In this document: piece by piece, positions 1 through 8,556 of the stretch
How positions within the stretch are numbered: position 1 is the stretch's first letter
Layout: the number at the start of each line of letters is the position of its first letter
NCBI GenBank assembly: GCA_004172935.1
Contig: SDZD01000051.1
Location: 1 to 45,291 of the forward strand
From: a bacterium
GTDB lineage: Bacteria > Armatimonadota > Abditibacteriia > Abditibacteriales > Abditibacteriaceae
Direction: 5' to 3'
Length of the DNA: 45,291 bases
The notes under the pieces: generated by a model
What the model was told of the DNA's origin: nothing
Database searches by the model: none
What the model saw: the letters and a program-made list of their open reading frames with translations, nothing else
Made by a program: the position numbers and the translations under genes

Positions 1-877
1 GGGTGTTGGGGCTGGGGTCCCATTGCCAGAAGGTAGTAAGTTTTTCGGCGTGAGATAGGAATTGGTGGGTGTCGTCCTGAAGTTGTTCGATGGCCCAGTG
101 GAGGGTTTCTTCGTCCCATGTGGGTTTGGTTTGGATGGGACGCAGGAGATTGGGACGAAGTTTGGCTTTGAGCGAGCGGGGAATGAGTAGGCGCAGACGG
201 GAGTAATTGGGGACTCGGCGCATGATGTCGAGGAAGGGTTTGGCTTCTTGTTTACCTATGGAGGCGTTTTGTCTTTCCTGAGTGGAGCAGTCGATGGAGG
301 CGTTGGAGTTGACGCCCAGGAACTCGAAACAGCGTTTTAGAGTGGCGGGTTCGTCGCGGATGAAATCTTCGAAGAAGAGCAGGAGGATTTGACTGTCGGG
401 GAAATAGGGGCGGTACTGGCTGAGTTGCTTCCAATAGAGGGTGGCATCCATGCTGTCGATGATGTTAGAGCGGATTGCTTCGCAGAAATTGGCGGGGGTT
501 GGGTTGTAGCGGGCGCGGGATTCGACCCAGCAGGATTCGAGGCGGCGCAAAGGATGGCGCACCATGTAAATGAGTTTGGCTTGTGGATTGTAATTGAAAA
601 TGCGTTGGGCGGTGCCGGGCCAGCGTTGGCTGCGCGAATAGATGGTGGAGGATTCGCCAATGGCTTTGGCGTTGTTGGCCTCATTGAACAGCTCGAAATA
701 CTGCTTATATGTTTCGGGAGAGGGGTTAGAGCGCACAAAATAGTCAGGCTCTTTATTTTCTGGCATGAAGACTTCGGTGTGCAGACCGAGGAGGTAGTGC
801 AAGCGTGTCGTGCCTGACCTCGAAGCCCCAATAACGAAGAAGTTGGGGCGATTAGTTCGATTTTCCAGAGGGGCCAT
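1..877 (-). CDS. Sulfotransferase family protein (3' end outside window)
   Basis: The minus frame opens with ATG at 877-875 and stays open to the window edge, giving 292 codons with no stop, so the C-terminus is missing. Residues 14-25 read FVIGASRSGTTR, the 5'-phosphosulfate-binding loop of PAPS-dependent sulfotransferases. Residues 105-117 contain YMVRHPLRRLESCW, matching the 3'-phosphate-binding Arg/Ser motif. These enzymes move a sulfuryl group from PAPS to a carbohydrate or other hydroxyl acceptor; the acceptor cannot be read from the sequence. There is no signal peptide or membrane segment at the N-terminus, so it is probably cytoplasmic. A GT2 glycosyltransferase is divergently encoded 218 bp away, which would fit modification of a surface polysaccharide, but that is inference. 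Family assignment is firm, substrate unknown. Confidence 0.88.
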   Translation of the reverse strand, partial: MAPLENRTNRPNFFVIGASRSGTTRLHYLLGLHTEVFMPENKEPDYFVRSNPSPETYKQYFELFNEANNAKAIGESSTIYSRSQRWPGTAQRIFNYNPQAKLIYMVRHPLRRLESCWVESRARYNPTPANFCEAIRSNIIDSMDATLYWKQLSQYRPYFPDSQILLLFFEDFIRDEPATLKRCFEFLGVNSNASIDCSTQERQNASIGKQEAKPFLDIMRRVPNYSRLRLLIPRSLKAKLRPNLLRPIQTKPTWDEETLHWAIEQLQDDTHQFLSHAEKLTTFWQWDPSPNT

Positions 878-1095
878 ACTATTATGCGGCTGTAGTTCCG
901 TTACCAGAGTCGGTCGATGAGAGTTAGCTCACGGCAGTTGCGTCATCTCATCTCGCGTTGTTTTTGACCAGACAATAGAAAGTCCGGCCTCTGGGGCTAC
1001 GCTCCAAGTGTCCTCGCGGGCACACACCTCAACCTGTGAAAGTGTTGACACTCTCGTCAGCGAATTACGCAGACATCCTAATCTACTTTTATACC

Positions 1096-1818
1096 ATGCC
1101 CACTCTTTCATCCCCTACCCCGTTGGTTAGCATCGTGATGCCCGCTTATAATGTCGCGCATTATTTGAATGAGGCACTGGAAAGCATTCGGGCACAGACG
1201 TATCGCCACTACGAGATTATTTTAGTGGACGACGGTTCGACGGATGAGACAGCCAAGATAGCGCAAAGCGAGGGTGATGTGCGGTATTTTAAACAGGCGA
1301 ATCAAGGGTGTGGTGGAGCGCGCAACACAGGCATCGCGGAGGCGCAGGGCGAACTATTGGCGTTTCTGGATGCCGATGATTTATGGTCACCAGATAAGCT
1401 CAGCAAGCAGGTGGCGTTCTATCAGGCACTGCCCAAAACGGAGACACCAACCTTTGTCTATGCCCATGTCAGGCAGTTCTTCAGTCCGGAAATTGATGAA
1501 GCCAATCGCGCGAATATTCGCTTGCCAGAACACGCCCAGCCCGCGCATTTAGCGGGGGCGCTGTTGACGACATGTGCTGATTTCGCGACGATTGGGCCAT
1601 TTGAGTCGATTTTGGGGGATAGCATCGACTGGCATTTACGGTCGTTGGAAGCGGGGGCTAACATCCATATGATGCCTGATGTGATGCTGTTTCGGCGGAT
1701 TCACAACACCAATATGAGCCGCGCCCAAGAATACGACAAACGGCAGTATGTGCGGAGTTTGAAGGCGTCGCTGGATCGGCGGCGGCAGCAGGGGGCAACG
1801 GCGAAAGGGGCGGTGTAG
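1096..1818 (+). CDS. Family 2 glycosyltransferase
   Basis: A 240-residue GT-A fold enzyme that transfers a sugar from a nucleotide-sugar donor. The N-terminus has the GT2 beginning VSIVMPAYN (residues 11-19), then VDDGSTD at 44-50 and the metal-binding DADD at 92-95. It lacks a C-terminal transmembrane anchor, so it is likely soluble or peripheral. The frame extends 20 codons upstream to 1036, but those residues do not belong to the fold, and MPTLSSPTP at 1096 sits directly before the conserved first beta-strand, so I start there. It is short for the family and has only a compact acceptor region after the catalytic core. The neighbouring divergent sulfotransferase suggests a surface-glycan role; the sugar and acceptor are unknown. 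Confidence 0.9.
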   Translation: MPTLSSPTPLVSIVMPAYNVAHYLNEALESIRAQTYRHYEIILVDDGSTDETAKIAQSEGDVRYFKQANQGCGGARNTGIAEAQGELLAFLDADDLWSPDKLSKQVAFYQALPKTETPTFVYAHVRQFFSPEIDEANRANIRLPEHAQPAHLAGALLTTCADFATIGPFESILGDSIDWHLRSLEAGANIHMMPDVMLFRRIHNTNMSRAQEYDKRQYVRSLKASLDRRRQQGATAKGAV

Positions 1819-1857
1819 AAAATTATTCAGGAGAACGGGGGGAGTTTGGTTGCGAGG

Positions 1858-4677
1858 TTAAGGTTTGAAGATTTCGATGCCGCTGATTTTGGCGTTTTGA
1901 TCGGCGCTGTTGGGCGCGGCCATTACGCGGATCACAATGTTTCCTTTGGCATCGGGAGCGATGTTGGGGAACTCTTTGACGAGGGCTTTGTTTTGTCCAG
2001 CTTCGGCAGCGACGCTGAAATTGGTTAAAACAGGGCGTCCGTTAATTTGGATATTTTGGACGCGCTTACCAGGTTCGGCTCCGAAGATTTCCGCGAAATG
2101 AAGACGCACGGTGTAGGTGGCGTCTTTGGGCACAGCGTAGGTAAAGGTGGTGTCAGGGCCGTAACGTTCGCTCTGGTAGACCTGCATAGGAGCAGCGCCG
2201 GGGGCGCTTGTATCTACAGTGACTCCGCTGCCGTTGAGAGCGCCATCTTCGGTGGTGAGGTCGGGGAGGAATCCGGCGACGGGATTTTCGTTGCCGGGGG
2301 CGACGCGGATTGGCAGAGTCCAGTTGCCTTTTTGAAGGACCGAGGGGGTAGGCGCTTGCGGGTAGGAAAAGTTGGCGGGCATTCCCGATGGTGGGCGCGA
2401 AGCCAAGTCCTGACCCCATGCCATGTTGGGCGTTGGCCCCATTTTGAAACGGAGAGTGCCTCCTGCCAGCAAATCGGCGTGGGTAAACCAAGATTTTTGA
2501 AGTGGTTTACCGTTGAGAGTAGCCGACTGGATGTACATGTTCTGGGGGGAGTTATCATCGGCGATCACGGTGAAGGTGTGCCCTCCATAGCGGGATTTAT
2601 CGAGTCGGATGGTAGCTTTATCGACGACGGGACTACCGATGACATAGATGCCTTCGGCGGGGTTGACCGGATAAAAGCCGAGCGCGCTGAAGACGTACCA
2701 CGCCGACATTTGGCCGCAGTCGTTGTTTCCGGGGGCGCCGACCGGAGTGTCGTTGTAGAACTTGTTGATGATGTCGCGCACGTGGTACTGGGTTTTATAG
2801 GGAGCACCCGCGTAGTTGTACAGGTAGGCGACGTGGTGAACGGGTTCGTTGCCGTGGGCGTACTGGCCGATAAGTCCGGTGATGTCTTGAATGTTGGAAA
2901 GCACGTCGTCCTTCTCATTGAACATGGTTTCCATCTTGTCGATGAAGGCTTTATCACCGCCCATCATTTTCACAAGAGCTGGGGAATCGTGCATCACAGC
3001 CCATGTGTATTGCCAGGCGTTGGCTTCGGTGTAGTCGGACCATGCGAGCTGTTTGGGATTAAAGGGGCGACGCCATGAGCCATCGTCTTTGCGTCCGCGC
3101 ATGAATCCGGTGGTGGCGTCGAAGACGTTGATGTAGTTTGCTGAGCGATTGAAAAACAGCTTCGCGTCTTCGGTGTGGCCCAGTTTTTCGGCCATTTTCG
3201 CGATACACCAATCGTCGTAAGCGAATTCGAGGGTGCGCGCGACCGACTGCTTCGAGCCTCCGGTGGAAAGCACATAGCCGTGTTTGGCGTACTCGTCCTG
3301 ACCGTTGCGCCCATTGAGCGCGGTGGCTTTTAAAGCCTGATAGGCGGTTTCGGGGTCGAAGCCTTTAAAGCCCTTCAAGTAAGCATCGGCCACGATGGGA
3401 GCCGAGTTGTAGCCAATCATGGTGCCGGTTTCGTTGCCCCAAAGCGGCCAGACGGGCATTTCGTTTTGGCCGCGCTCGGTGTTGAGAGCGACCATCGAAT
3501 TCACCATGTCCGAGACGCGGTTGGGCTGCATCAAAGTGAGCAGTGGGTGTTGGGCACGGAAGGTGTCCCACAGCGAGAAAGTGGTGTAATTCTGGAAGGT
3601 GGCGCCAACGTGGTTTTGCCTGTCGCCGCCGCGATAGGCGCCGTCAACGTCGTTGAAGAGTACCGGGGAGATATAGGATTGGTAGAGGTTGGAGTAAAAG
3701 GTGCGGCGAACTTTCGGGTCTTTGGTTTCGATTTGCATTGCGCCGAGGAGATCGGCCCATTGCTGGACTGCGGCTGTGTGGATGGCGTTGAAATCCCAGC
3801 CCGCAATTTCGGCGTTTAAGTTTTTGCGGGCGCCTTCGATGCCGGTGCCTGAGATGCCGACCTTCACCAAGATGGTTTCGTTGGCGGCAGTTTTGTAGTT
3901 GACGAAGGCTTTAACACCTTTGCCATCGGATTTGGCTGTACCGTCGGCGACTTTCTGGCCGTCACGCTCGATACCATAGGACGCGAAAGGCTTAGAGAAC
4001 TGCATCACGAAATAGACGGCGCGGCGCCCGCCCCAGCCATCGGAAAGGCGATAGCCACTGATGGTGGTGCTGTTTTCGACTTGCAAGCCGGAACTGGCGA
4101 CGCTGTTGCCGACTCCGTGCTGCAAGTCGAGGATGATGTGGGCGTTATCGGACGCGGGAAAGGTATATTTGTGGAAACCAGTGCGCGCAGTGGCTGTCAG
4201 TTCGGCGGTGATTTTGGGGTCGTCCAGAAAGACCTTGTAGTAACCGGGGCTGGCCGATTCTCTGGCGTGGGAAAAGCGCGAGGCGTAGCCATCGCCTTTG
4301 CCCGGTGTTCCCGATGAAAGCTGTACTTCGCCGACTGTTGGCATTAGTAGTACGTCACCCAAGCCGCCAACGCCCGTTCCAGAAAGGTGGGTATGACTGA
4401 ACCCCTGAATGGCGGAGTCGGAGTAGTGATAGCCAGAACTGCCGTCCCAGCCCTGAAGTGGAGTGTCGGGACTGAGTTGTACCATGCCGAAAGGCACCGT
4501 CGCGCCGGGATAGGTGTGACCGTGTTCGGCTGTGCCCACCAGTGGATTCACGCTGGCTACAGCGCCAGTGATTTTAGGGGGCTTCGACATGGCGGGCGCA
4601 GCCTGAGCGGATGGGACGAGAAGAGCCGAAGCGACCAGAAGTAGCGCGGGAAACGGACAAAATGCAGGTTTCAACAT
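1858..4677 (-). CDS. Secreted GH92 alpha-mannosidase with C-terminal malectin-like domain
   Basis: A 939-residue exported enzyme. Residues 1-26 form a signal peptide ending AQA-AP. The GH92 body shows PLVGTAEHGHTYPGATVPFG near residue 46, the central AYDDW segment, GNEPVHHVAYLYNYAG, and PGNNDCGQMSAWYVFSALGF, all signatures of this calcium-dependent exo-alpha-mannosidase family. GH92 members mostly cleave alpha-1,2/1,3/1,6-mannosides of N-glycans or yeast mannan. After about residue 790 there is an extra beta-rich domain with TYTVRLHFAEIF and a C-terminal SGIEIFKP, characteristic of malectin-like carbohydrate-binding modules. It is a single-gene unit. The promoter region at 4678-4740 contains the palindrome ATACCGGTAT. 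The linkage preference is not determined. Confidence 0.93.
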   Translation of the reverse strand: MLKPAFCPFPALLLVASALLVPSAQAAPAMSKPPKITGAVASVNPLVGTAEHGHTYPGATVPFGMVQLSPDTPLQGWDGSSGYHYSDSAIQGFSHTHLSGTGVGGLGDVLLMPTVGEVQLSSGTPGKGDGYASRFSHARESASPGYYKVFLDDPKITAELTATARTGFHKYTFPASDNAHIILDLQHGVGNSVASSGLQVENSTTISGYRLSDGWGGRRAVYFVMQFSKPFASYGIERDGQKVADGTAKSDGKGVKAFVNYKTAANETILVKVGISGTGIEGARKNLNAEIAGWDFNAIHTAAVQQWADLLGAMQIETKDPKVRRTFYSNLYQSYISPVLFNDVDGAYRGGDRQNHVGATFQNYTTFSLWDTFRAQHPLLTLMQPNRVSDMVNSMVALNTERGQNEMPVWPLWGNETGTMIGYNSAPIVADAYLKGFKGFDPETAYQALKATALNGRNGQDEYAKHGYVLSTGGSKQSVARTLEFAYDDWCIAKMAEKLGHTEDAKLFFNRSANYINVFDATTGFMRGRKDDGSWRRPFNPKQLAWSDYTEANAWQYTWAVMHDSPALVKMMGGDKAFIDKMETMFNEKDDVLSNIQDITGLIGQYAHGNEPVHHVAYLYNYAGAPYKTQYHVRDIINKFYNDTPVGAPGNNDCGQMSAWYVFSALGFYPVNPAEGIYVIGSPVVDKATIRLDKSRYGGHTFTVIADDNSPQNMYIQSATLNGKPLQKSWFTHADLLAGGTLRFKMGPTPNMAWGQDLASRPPSGMPANFSYPQAPTPSVLQKGNWTLPIRVAPGNENPVAGFLPDLTTEDGALNGSGVTVDTSAPGAAPMQVYQSERYGPDTTFTYAVPKDATYTVRLHFAEIFGAEPGKRVQNIQINGRPVLTNFSVAAEAGQNKALVKEFPNIAPDAKGNIVIRVMAAPNSADQNAKISGIEIFKP

Positions 4678-4711
4678 AGGTAAAGGTAATGAACGAGAAT
4701 AAACGTCTAAG

Positions 4712-4721
4712 ATACCGGTAT
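4712..4721. promoter_or_regulatory. Palindrome upstream of the GH92 gene
   Basis: A perfect 10-bp palindrome, ATACCGGTAT, lies 35-44 bp upstream of the GH92 start within an AT-rich stretch that probably holds its promoter. Its size and position suit a LacI- or GntR-type operator. No regulator is encoded next to it, so the binding protein is unknown. Confidence 0.35.
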
Positions 4722-4912
4722 TCTCATTTATTATACCCTGCTCTGGCGTTTTTTAAACAAACAGGAAATTAAAGTGGCATATTCAGGTGGACTGAACTTA
4801 TGGAGCCACTGGTATTGGCCCCTCCTAATACTCCCCTATCGTTCGCTTGGTGCTTACCGTGAACGTCCCCTATGATCTGAGTGCGGAGTAGTCTCATTAA
4901 TCTCCTAGACAA

Positions 4913-4948
4913 CCAGAAAAAGACGCGCCACAGCGCGTCTTTTTCTGG
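4913..4948. terminator. Bidirectional intrinsic terminator
   Basis: A perfect 15-bp inverted repeat (4913-4927 with 4934-4948) with the 6-nt loop CCACAG. The stem begins with A-rich and ends with T-rich sequence, so either strand's transcript would have a GC-rich core followed by uridines. It lies downstream of the Y-RNA-like locus on the minus strand and upstream of the GH92 promoter. It would insulate GH92 from leftward read-through. The remaining sequence between 4740 and 4990 shows no gene. Confidence 0.75.
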
Positions 4949-4996
4949 GAAATATGGGAATTATCGTATTGAATGAGAACGGGCTGTTGGGGAATT

Positions 4997-5148
4997 AAAA
5001 AATCACGGCGCACAAGTTTTGGAAGCTTATTTACGCGCTCTCCTAAGCTGAGCTACAGCCCGGTGTAAAAAATCGGGCTGATGGGATTTGCACCCATGAC
5101 CTCGTCCGCCAAAAGGAATGTAGGCTTCCGATGTTGGGGTGCGCCGTG
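4997..5148 (-). ncRNA. Y RNA-like RNA with tRNA-mimic module (YrlA type)
   Basis: On the minus strand the 5' end CACGGCGCAC (5148-5139) pairs perfectly with GTGCGCCGTG (5013-5004), followed by A and six T as an intrinsic terminator. An inner helix GGAAGC/GCTTCC (5129-5124 with 5026-5021) follows. Inside lies a tRNA in permuted order. First comes a T arm, ATGGG-TGCAAAT-CCCAT (5097-5081). Next is an acceptor-like stem CAGCCCG (5080-5074) paired with CGGGCTG (5062-5056) and capped by an 11-nt U-rich loop. Then come TA and a D arm GCTC-AGCTTAGGA-GAGC (5053-5037) with the loop GG. Only three base pairs (CGT/ACG) continue toward an anticodon stem. This is the layout known for bacterial Y RNAs: a terminal stem bound by Ro60 plus a tRNA-like effector module. 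The Ro60-like gene in the same orientation 1.8 kb upstream supports the call. The T-loop has G where tRNA has psi55. Confidence 0.8.
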
Positions 5149-5273
5149 TTATTTTGATTTTGGGAATGTCCTCACACAAGTAGAGAAAGCTTTTATATCG
5201 TGGAAGGATTGTATGCTTTCGCGGTTGGGGCGCGATGGACAATAGAGATTATACGATTCTTCATATCACCATG

Positions 5274-5918
5274 TCAATGGTTATTTTCTAAATTTATAGA
5301 AAAATCTTCGAGGGTGAAGGAAAAATCGCGTTTTTCGCCGCGCCACAAGAAGCGAAGCAGCGACTCGGAGCCAAGAGCAACTATGAATAGGAGCAGGTTA
5401 CGGGCAAGCGGATAATCGCAGGCACCAACGCCAGCAACGTCGGCTGGGACTTGATAATGCTCGTTCCACTTGACCTCGCCGTAGTCGGTGTTGACACCCA
5501 GATGCAAGCAAGGGAGTGACTTATCGTGAGACCATTGCCAAAGCAGGGCACGCGAAGCCGAGTTATCGAAGCAATCAACGATGACATCGGCGCCGCGCGT
5601 CAACTTGGCGATGTTGCTGGGGCTTAACTCTTTGGAGACAGCTTCGATTTCGGCGCCCGTGGCGCGAAAAACTCGCGCTGCCACGGAATCGGCTTTCCAG
5701 GCGCCGATCTCGCCTCGGTCGAAAACCTGAGTGCCGATGTTATGTTCTTCGACACGGTCTTTATCGACAACGAGGATATTTTTCGCGCCGTGACGCGCGA
5801 GGTTATCGGTCAACTGCGAACCGAGAGCGCCGACTCCGCAAATTACGATGCGGGCCATTTCGAGGGTTTCCATCGCTTCGCGCCCGCGAAAAAGCGTTTC
5901 GTGTGTGGTAATCGACAT
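5274..5918 (-). CDS. ThiF/HesA/E1-like adenylating protein
   Basis: A 214-residue Rossmann-fold protein of the ThiF/MoeB/E1 superfamily, which adenylates the C-terminus of a beta-grasp, ubiquitin-like partner. The nucleotide loop is GVGALG (residues 28-33), followed by VVDKDRVEEHNIGTQ (50-64), which supplies the acidic and Asn/Gln positions of the ATP site, and DCFDNSASR (115-123). It lacks the CxxC zinc pairs of MoeB and ThiF. A candidate thioester cysteine is Cys167 in GVGACDYP, but this is only a guess. It is short for an E1 and resembles the ThiF-like partner of prokaryotic ubiquitin-like cassettes such as PRTRC. It starts 2 bp after the stop of the 313-residue gene, so translation is probably coupled. 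The Y RNA-like locus begins about 125 bp downstream. Confidence 0.85.
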   Translation of the reverse strand: MSITTHETLFRGREAMETLEMARIVICGVGALGSQLTDNLARHGAKNILVVDKDRVEEHNIGTQVFDRGEIGAWKADSVAARVFRATGAEIEAVSKELSPSNIAKLTRGADVIVDCFDNSASRALLWQWSHDKSLPCLHLGVNTDYGEVKWNEHYQVPADVAGVGACDYPLARNLLLFIVALGSESLLRFLWRGEKRDFSFTLEDFSINLENNH

Positions 5919-5920
5919 GT

Positions 5921-6862
5921 TTAATAGTCACCTCCAAACTGCCACGGCTCGACATTGGCGGCTTCCTGCATAACACCGACCAGGGAAGTCAAATCGAAAT
6001 CGCCGTCCCGGCCTGAGAGACAAATGCCGGAGGTTTCGACTCGCAGGTCGCTGGCGCGCACAGTCGAGGTGTGGGTACGTGCGCCGAAGTTGTAAGTCAC
6101 GCTATAGACGCCATCGCGCTCTATATAGGACACGAGGCGTCCGCCGCCGTGGGCGACGCTGCGCGCCAGCCGCGCCTGGGTATCGTTGTCGCTCCAGCGC
6201 CAATCGAAATTGCGATCTATTTCGCTGAGGGCGGGGCCAATGGGAGTACCGAACTCGCCCAAGTCGATTTCGGGTTCCGGTTCGGGCGGCGGTCCATAGA
6301 GAGCGAGGGTATAGGCGGCGCGCTCCTGCCCCGATAGCCCTTTTTTATGGAGTTCTTGTGGCGTGATATTATTCGCAAGACTTTCGCGCAAGAAGGCAGC
6401 GATAGCGGGAGAGCGCTTGCTATCGAGGGATTCGAACCAAAAGTGCGTGCCGTCGAAGCGTGCCAAAAAGGTGTCGAAGGGCTGAAGGCCGACTTCGCAT
6501 TCACGCACCCAAGCGGGGCCATTGAGCGAGAAATTGCGGTTTCCTTCCTGGGCGGGAAAGGCGACCCAACCGCCGCGACTGCGCTCCAAAGCGATGAAGC
6601 GTAGACGAGGCAGTAGGGCCAAATACTTTTCGCGCTCGACTCGCGTCGCGGGACGCAACCAGTGAGCGTTTGTGCTTGAAACCGCTTCCAGTACGCCAAA
6701 GCCACGCGGGGCTGTTTTGCCCTGAAAGTCGATTTCCAATCGGCAGAGGAGGCCCGCGATGCGAACGCTGATGCTGGCCCCGGCGATGACCGGAGCCAGA
6801 ACACGGGCGCCACGGAAGGCGTTTTCCTGCGCTTCGAGTCGGTTGAAAATATCGTTAATCAT
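5921..6862 (-). CDS. Uncharacterised protein of the Ro60/Ubl/E1 cluster
   Basis: A 313-residue soluble protein with no signal peptide or membrane segment. I do not recognise a catalytic fold. The first 160 residues look like a compact beta-rich domain (ALLPRLRFIALERSRGGWVAFPAQ, then GLQPFDTFLARFDGTHFWFESLD). A helical and Pro/Glu-rich linker (PPPEPEPEID, near residue 193) follows, then a second beta-rich domain ending in ICLSGRDGDFDLTSLVGVM. Its place between Ro60 and the E1-like protein is where an E2-like or adaptor protein would be expected, but there is no E2-type His-Pro-Asn motif and no JAB metal motif (HxH...SxxD). It lies 47 bp after Ro60 and 2 bp before the E1 gene. Function unassigned; operon partnership is well supported. 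Confidence 0.8.
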   Translation of the reverse strand: MINDIFNRLEAQENAFRGARVLAPVIAGASISVRIAGLLCRLEIDFQGKTAPRGFGVLEAVSSTNAHWLRPATRVEREKYLALLPRLRFIALERSRGGWVAFPAQEGNRNFSLNGPAWVRECEVGLQPFDTFLARFDGTHFWFESLDSKRSPAIAAFLRESLANNITPQELHKKGLSGQERAAYTLALYGPPPEPEPEIDLGEFGTPIGPALSEIDRNFDWRWSDNDTQARLARSVAHGGGRLVSYIERDGVYSVTYNFGARTHTSTVRASDLRVETSGICLSGRDGDFDLTSLVGVMQEAANVEPWQFGGDY

Positions 6863-6909
6863 GGTGTGGCTGTTGGCTTAATTGCCATCGTTGGACGGGA
6901 CACGGCTTG

Positions 6910-8514
6910 TTAGCCGCGTCCCGTCAGGACTGGGGAGCGCAGGGGAAGGGGATATTCCAAAATCTCCATCAAGAGTTCGAGCATGGAGGGGCGCACCAAA
7001 AGCGGGAGCAAGTTGGTGAGCGCGTAGTAGTCGCCCTTGAAATCGAAAGCGCGGTAGGAAACGCCCAATGTCTCGCACTCGCGCTCCAGGGCATCGCCTG
7101 CATTGCCGACTTTGACGAACACAACATCGACTTTAGAAACGTTCTGTTGATAGCTCTTGAGAGCATCCTTCCAGAGCGGCGTCTTGTTTTCGCGCTCGTC
7201 GGAGATCATCACGATTTGCTCGACGCGCTGGCCCTTCTTTTCCATCCACGCCAGAGCAGTTCCACACGAGGTGGCTCCGACAGCGCGAATACCTTGAAGT
7301 GCCTTTTCCCAAGCAAGTAGCGAATCGCCAGCGACTTCGATGGGGTAAGGCATGGTGTCGAAAGCGTAGACGAACAGGTCGCTTTCGCAAATCGAGGACA
7401 CCATAGCACCCAGTTGCTTACCGACCTCAAGAGCAACATCCATAGAACCGCTTTTGTCTATGAACAAAGCCGTCGGGCGTGAAATGACGCCTTTGGACTT
7501 GACCTGAGCCTCGGTGATGGCATCGAGTTGGGCAGCGAGAGCGCCGCTGGCTCCTACTGCTTCGCCAGCGACTTTGGCCTTGAAGGCCGAAACACGGCCA
7601 TCGCTTTGGGCGAGAGCCAACTTCTCTTCAATGAGAGCCTTGATGTCGGGGTTATCGAAAGCGCCGCGCTTTTTCAGAGAAGCGATGTTGTTGATGGTTT
7701 CTTGCGGCGACATGGCGTTAACCAGAGCCGCTAGAACCATTGGAGTCATGGTTTTTACAACCGAAACCGCGACACGGTAAGGAATGCGGTATTGTGCGAT
7801 GGCGCGAGCCTGAAAAGCCGAATCGGTGGAAGCCGCGATCTCTTTGAGGGCGGCCAACTTGGAATCAGCAGGTGGACGCTCATCGAACAAGATAGCCTGA
7901 GCGCGAGGGCCGGGAGCGATGTGCAAACCGGCGTAGAGGCGCTTGAGCGGTGAACGGGCGTGCAACACAGCACCATCGAAAGCAGCGGCATCGTTCTCGC
8001 GCGAACGCAGGTAGACCTCGATTTCCGTTTTCATGGAGCGGGGGATGTTGCGCCCCAGGCCCTTGGGTGTGGCGCTTTCGAGCGACTTTTTGTTGGCGCG
8101 CTGGGTTTCGATGCGCTTTTTCGAGCGCGTTGCGGTGAGAAGACCTATGGCTCGGCTTGCCAGAGTGGGAGTGGCGACTTTGGCGGATGCAGGCTTAGCG
8201 ATTTTGATGGGACGGGCGGGCGTTCCTTTGATGAAGTCAACGACGCGCGCCACCTGGTAGGGCGGCAAGCGACGGAGCAGTGCCAATCCGACTTCACGGT
8301 GCCCCTCGAATTTCGACAGGCAGAGGTTGACCACAAACATTTCGCGGTGGTCGCGTACATCGCCCTTGTCGGCGTACCAAGCAGCCAAACGTGCGTAAAA
8401 GCGGGGGTCGCTCTCCATCATATCGTGGTGGAGGGGGTAAAGAGCCGCCATATTCCGGTGCGGCGTCGTTAAAAGCGTGTTGAGGAGCGATAAACGCAAG
8501 TCCTGTTCGGTCAT
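6910..8514 (-). CDS. rsr: Ro60/Rsr family RNA-binding protein (TROVE + vWA)
   Basis: A 534-residue protein with the two-part structure of Ro60. A helical HEAT-like TROVE ring spans about residues 20-335, containing DPRFYARLAAWYADKGDVRDHREMF-type repeat text and an NPDIKALIEEKLA segment. A von Willebrand A domain follows from about residue 346. The vWA carries a complete MIDAS: DKSGS (353-357), a Thr in GATSCGTAL and an Asp in ISDE. In characterised bacteria Ro60 binds misfolded RNAs in its ring and Y RNA on its outer surface, and works with exoribonucleases in RNA turnover after stress. The start is preceded by CGGAG about 7 nt upstream. It follows the 74-residue Ubl gene by 42 bp, and a Y RNA-like locus lies downstream in the same transcription direction. 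The name rsr is by family resemblance. Confidence 0.92.
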   Translation of the reverse strand: MTEQDLRLSLLNTLLTTPHRNMAALYPLHHDMMESDPRFYARLAAWYADKGDVRDHREMFVVNLCLSKFEGHREVGLALLRRLPPYQVARVVDFIKGTPARPIKIAKPASAKVATPTLASRAIGLLTATRSKKRIETQRANKKSLESATPKGLGRNIPRSMKTEIEVYLRSRENDAAAFDGAVLHARSPLKRLYAGLHIAPGPRAQAILFDERPPADSKLAALKEIAASTDSAFQARAIAQYRIPYRVAVSVVKTMTPMVLAALVNAMSPQETINNIASLKKRGAFDNPDIKALIEEKLALAQSDGRVSAFKAKVAGEAVGASGALAAQLDAITEAQVKSKGVISRPTALFIDKSGSMDVALEVGKQLGAMVSSICESDLFVYAFDTMPYPIEVAGDSLLAWEKALQGIRAVGATSCGTALAWMEKKGQRVEQIVMISDERENKTPLWKDALKSYQQNVSKVDVVFVKVGNAGDALERECETLGVSYRAFDFKGDYYALTNLLPLLVRPSMLELLMEILEYPLPLRSPVLTGRG

Positions 8515-8556
8515 TGGGGTACTCCGTGGAGGTGGATAGAGAGAAAAGTGAGCGGG

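Noticed and set aside
2047..3078. 343-codon plus-strand ORF.
   Set aside because: It is antisense to the well-supported GH92 gene and reflects its codon pattern.
4997..5148. A true permuted tRNA gene, or a two-piece tmRNA.
   Set aside because: The anticodon stem is reduced to three pairs with no usable loop, and a long stem joins the ends. tmRNA lacks this type of D arm. The neighbouring Ro60 gene fits a Y RNA better.
6420..6445. tRNA T-loop-like string GGATTCGAACC.
   Set aside because: It lies inside the coding sequence of the 313-residue protein with no cloverleaf around it.
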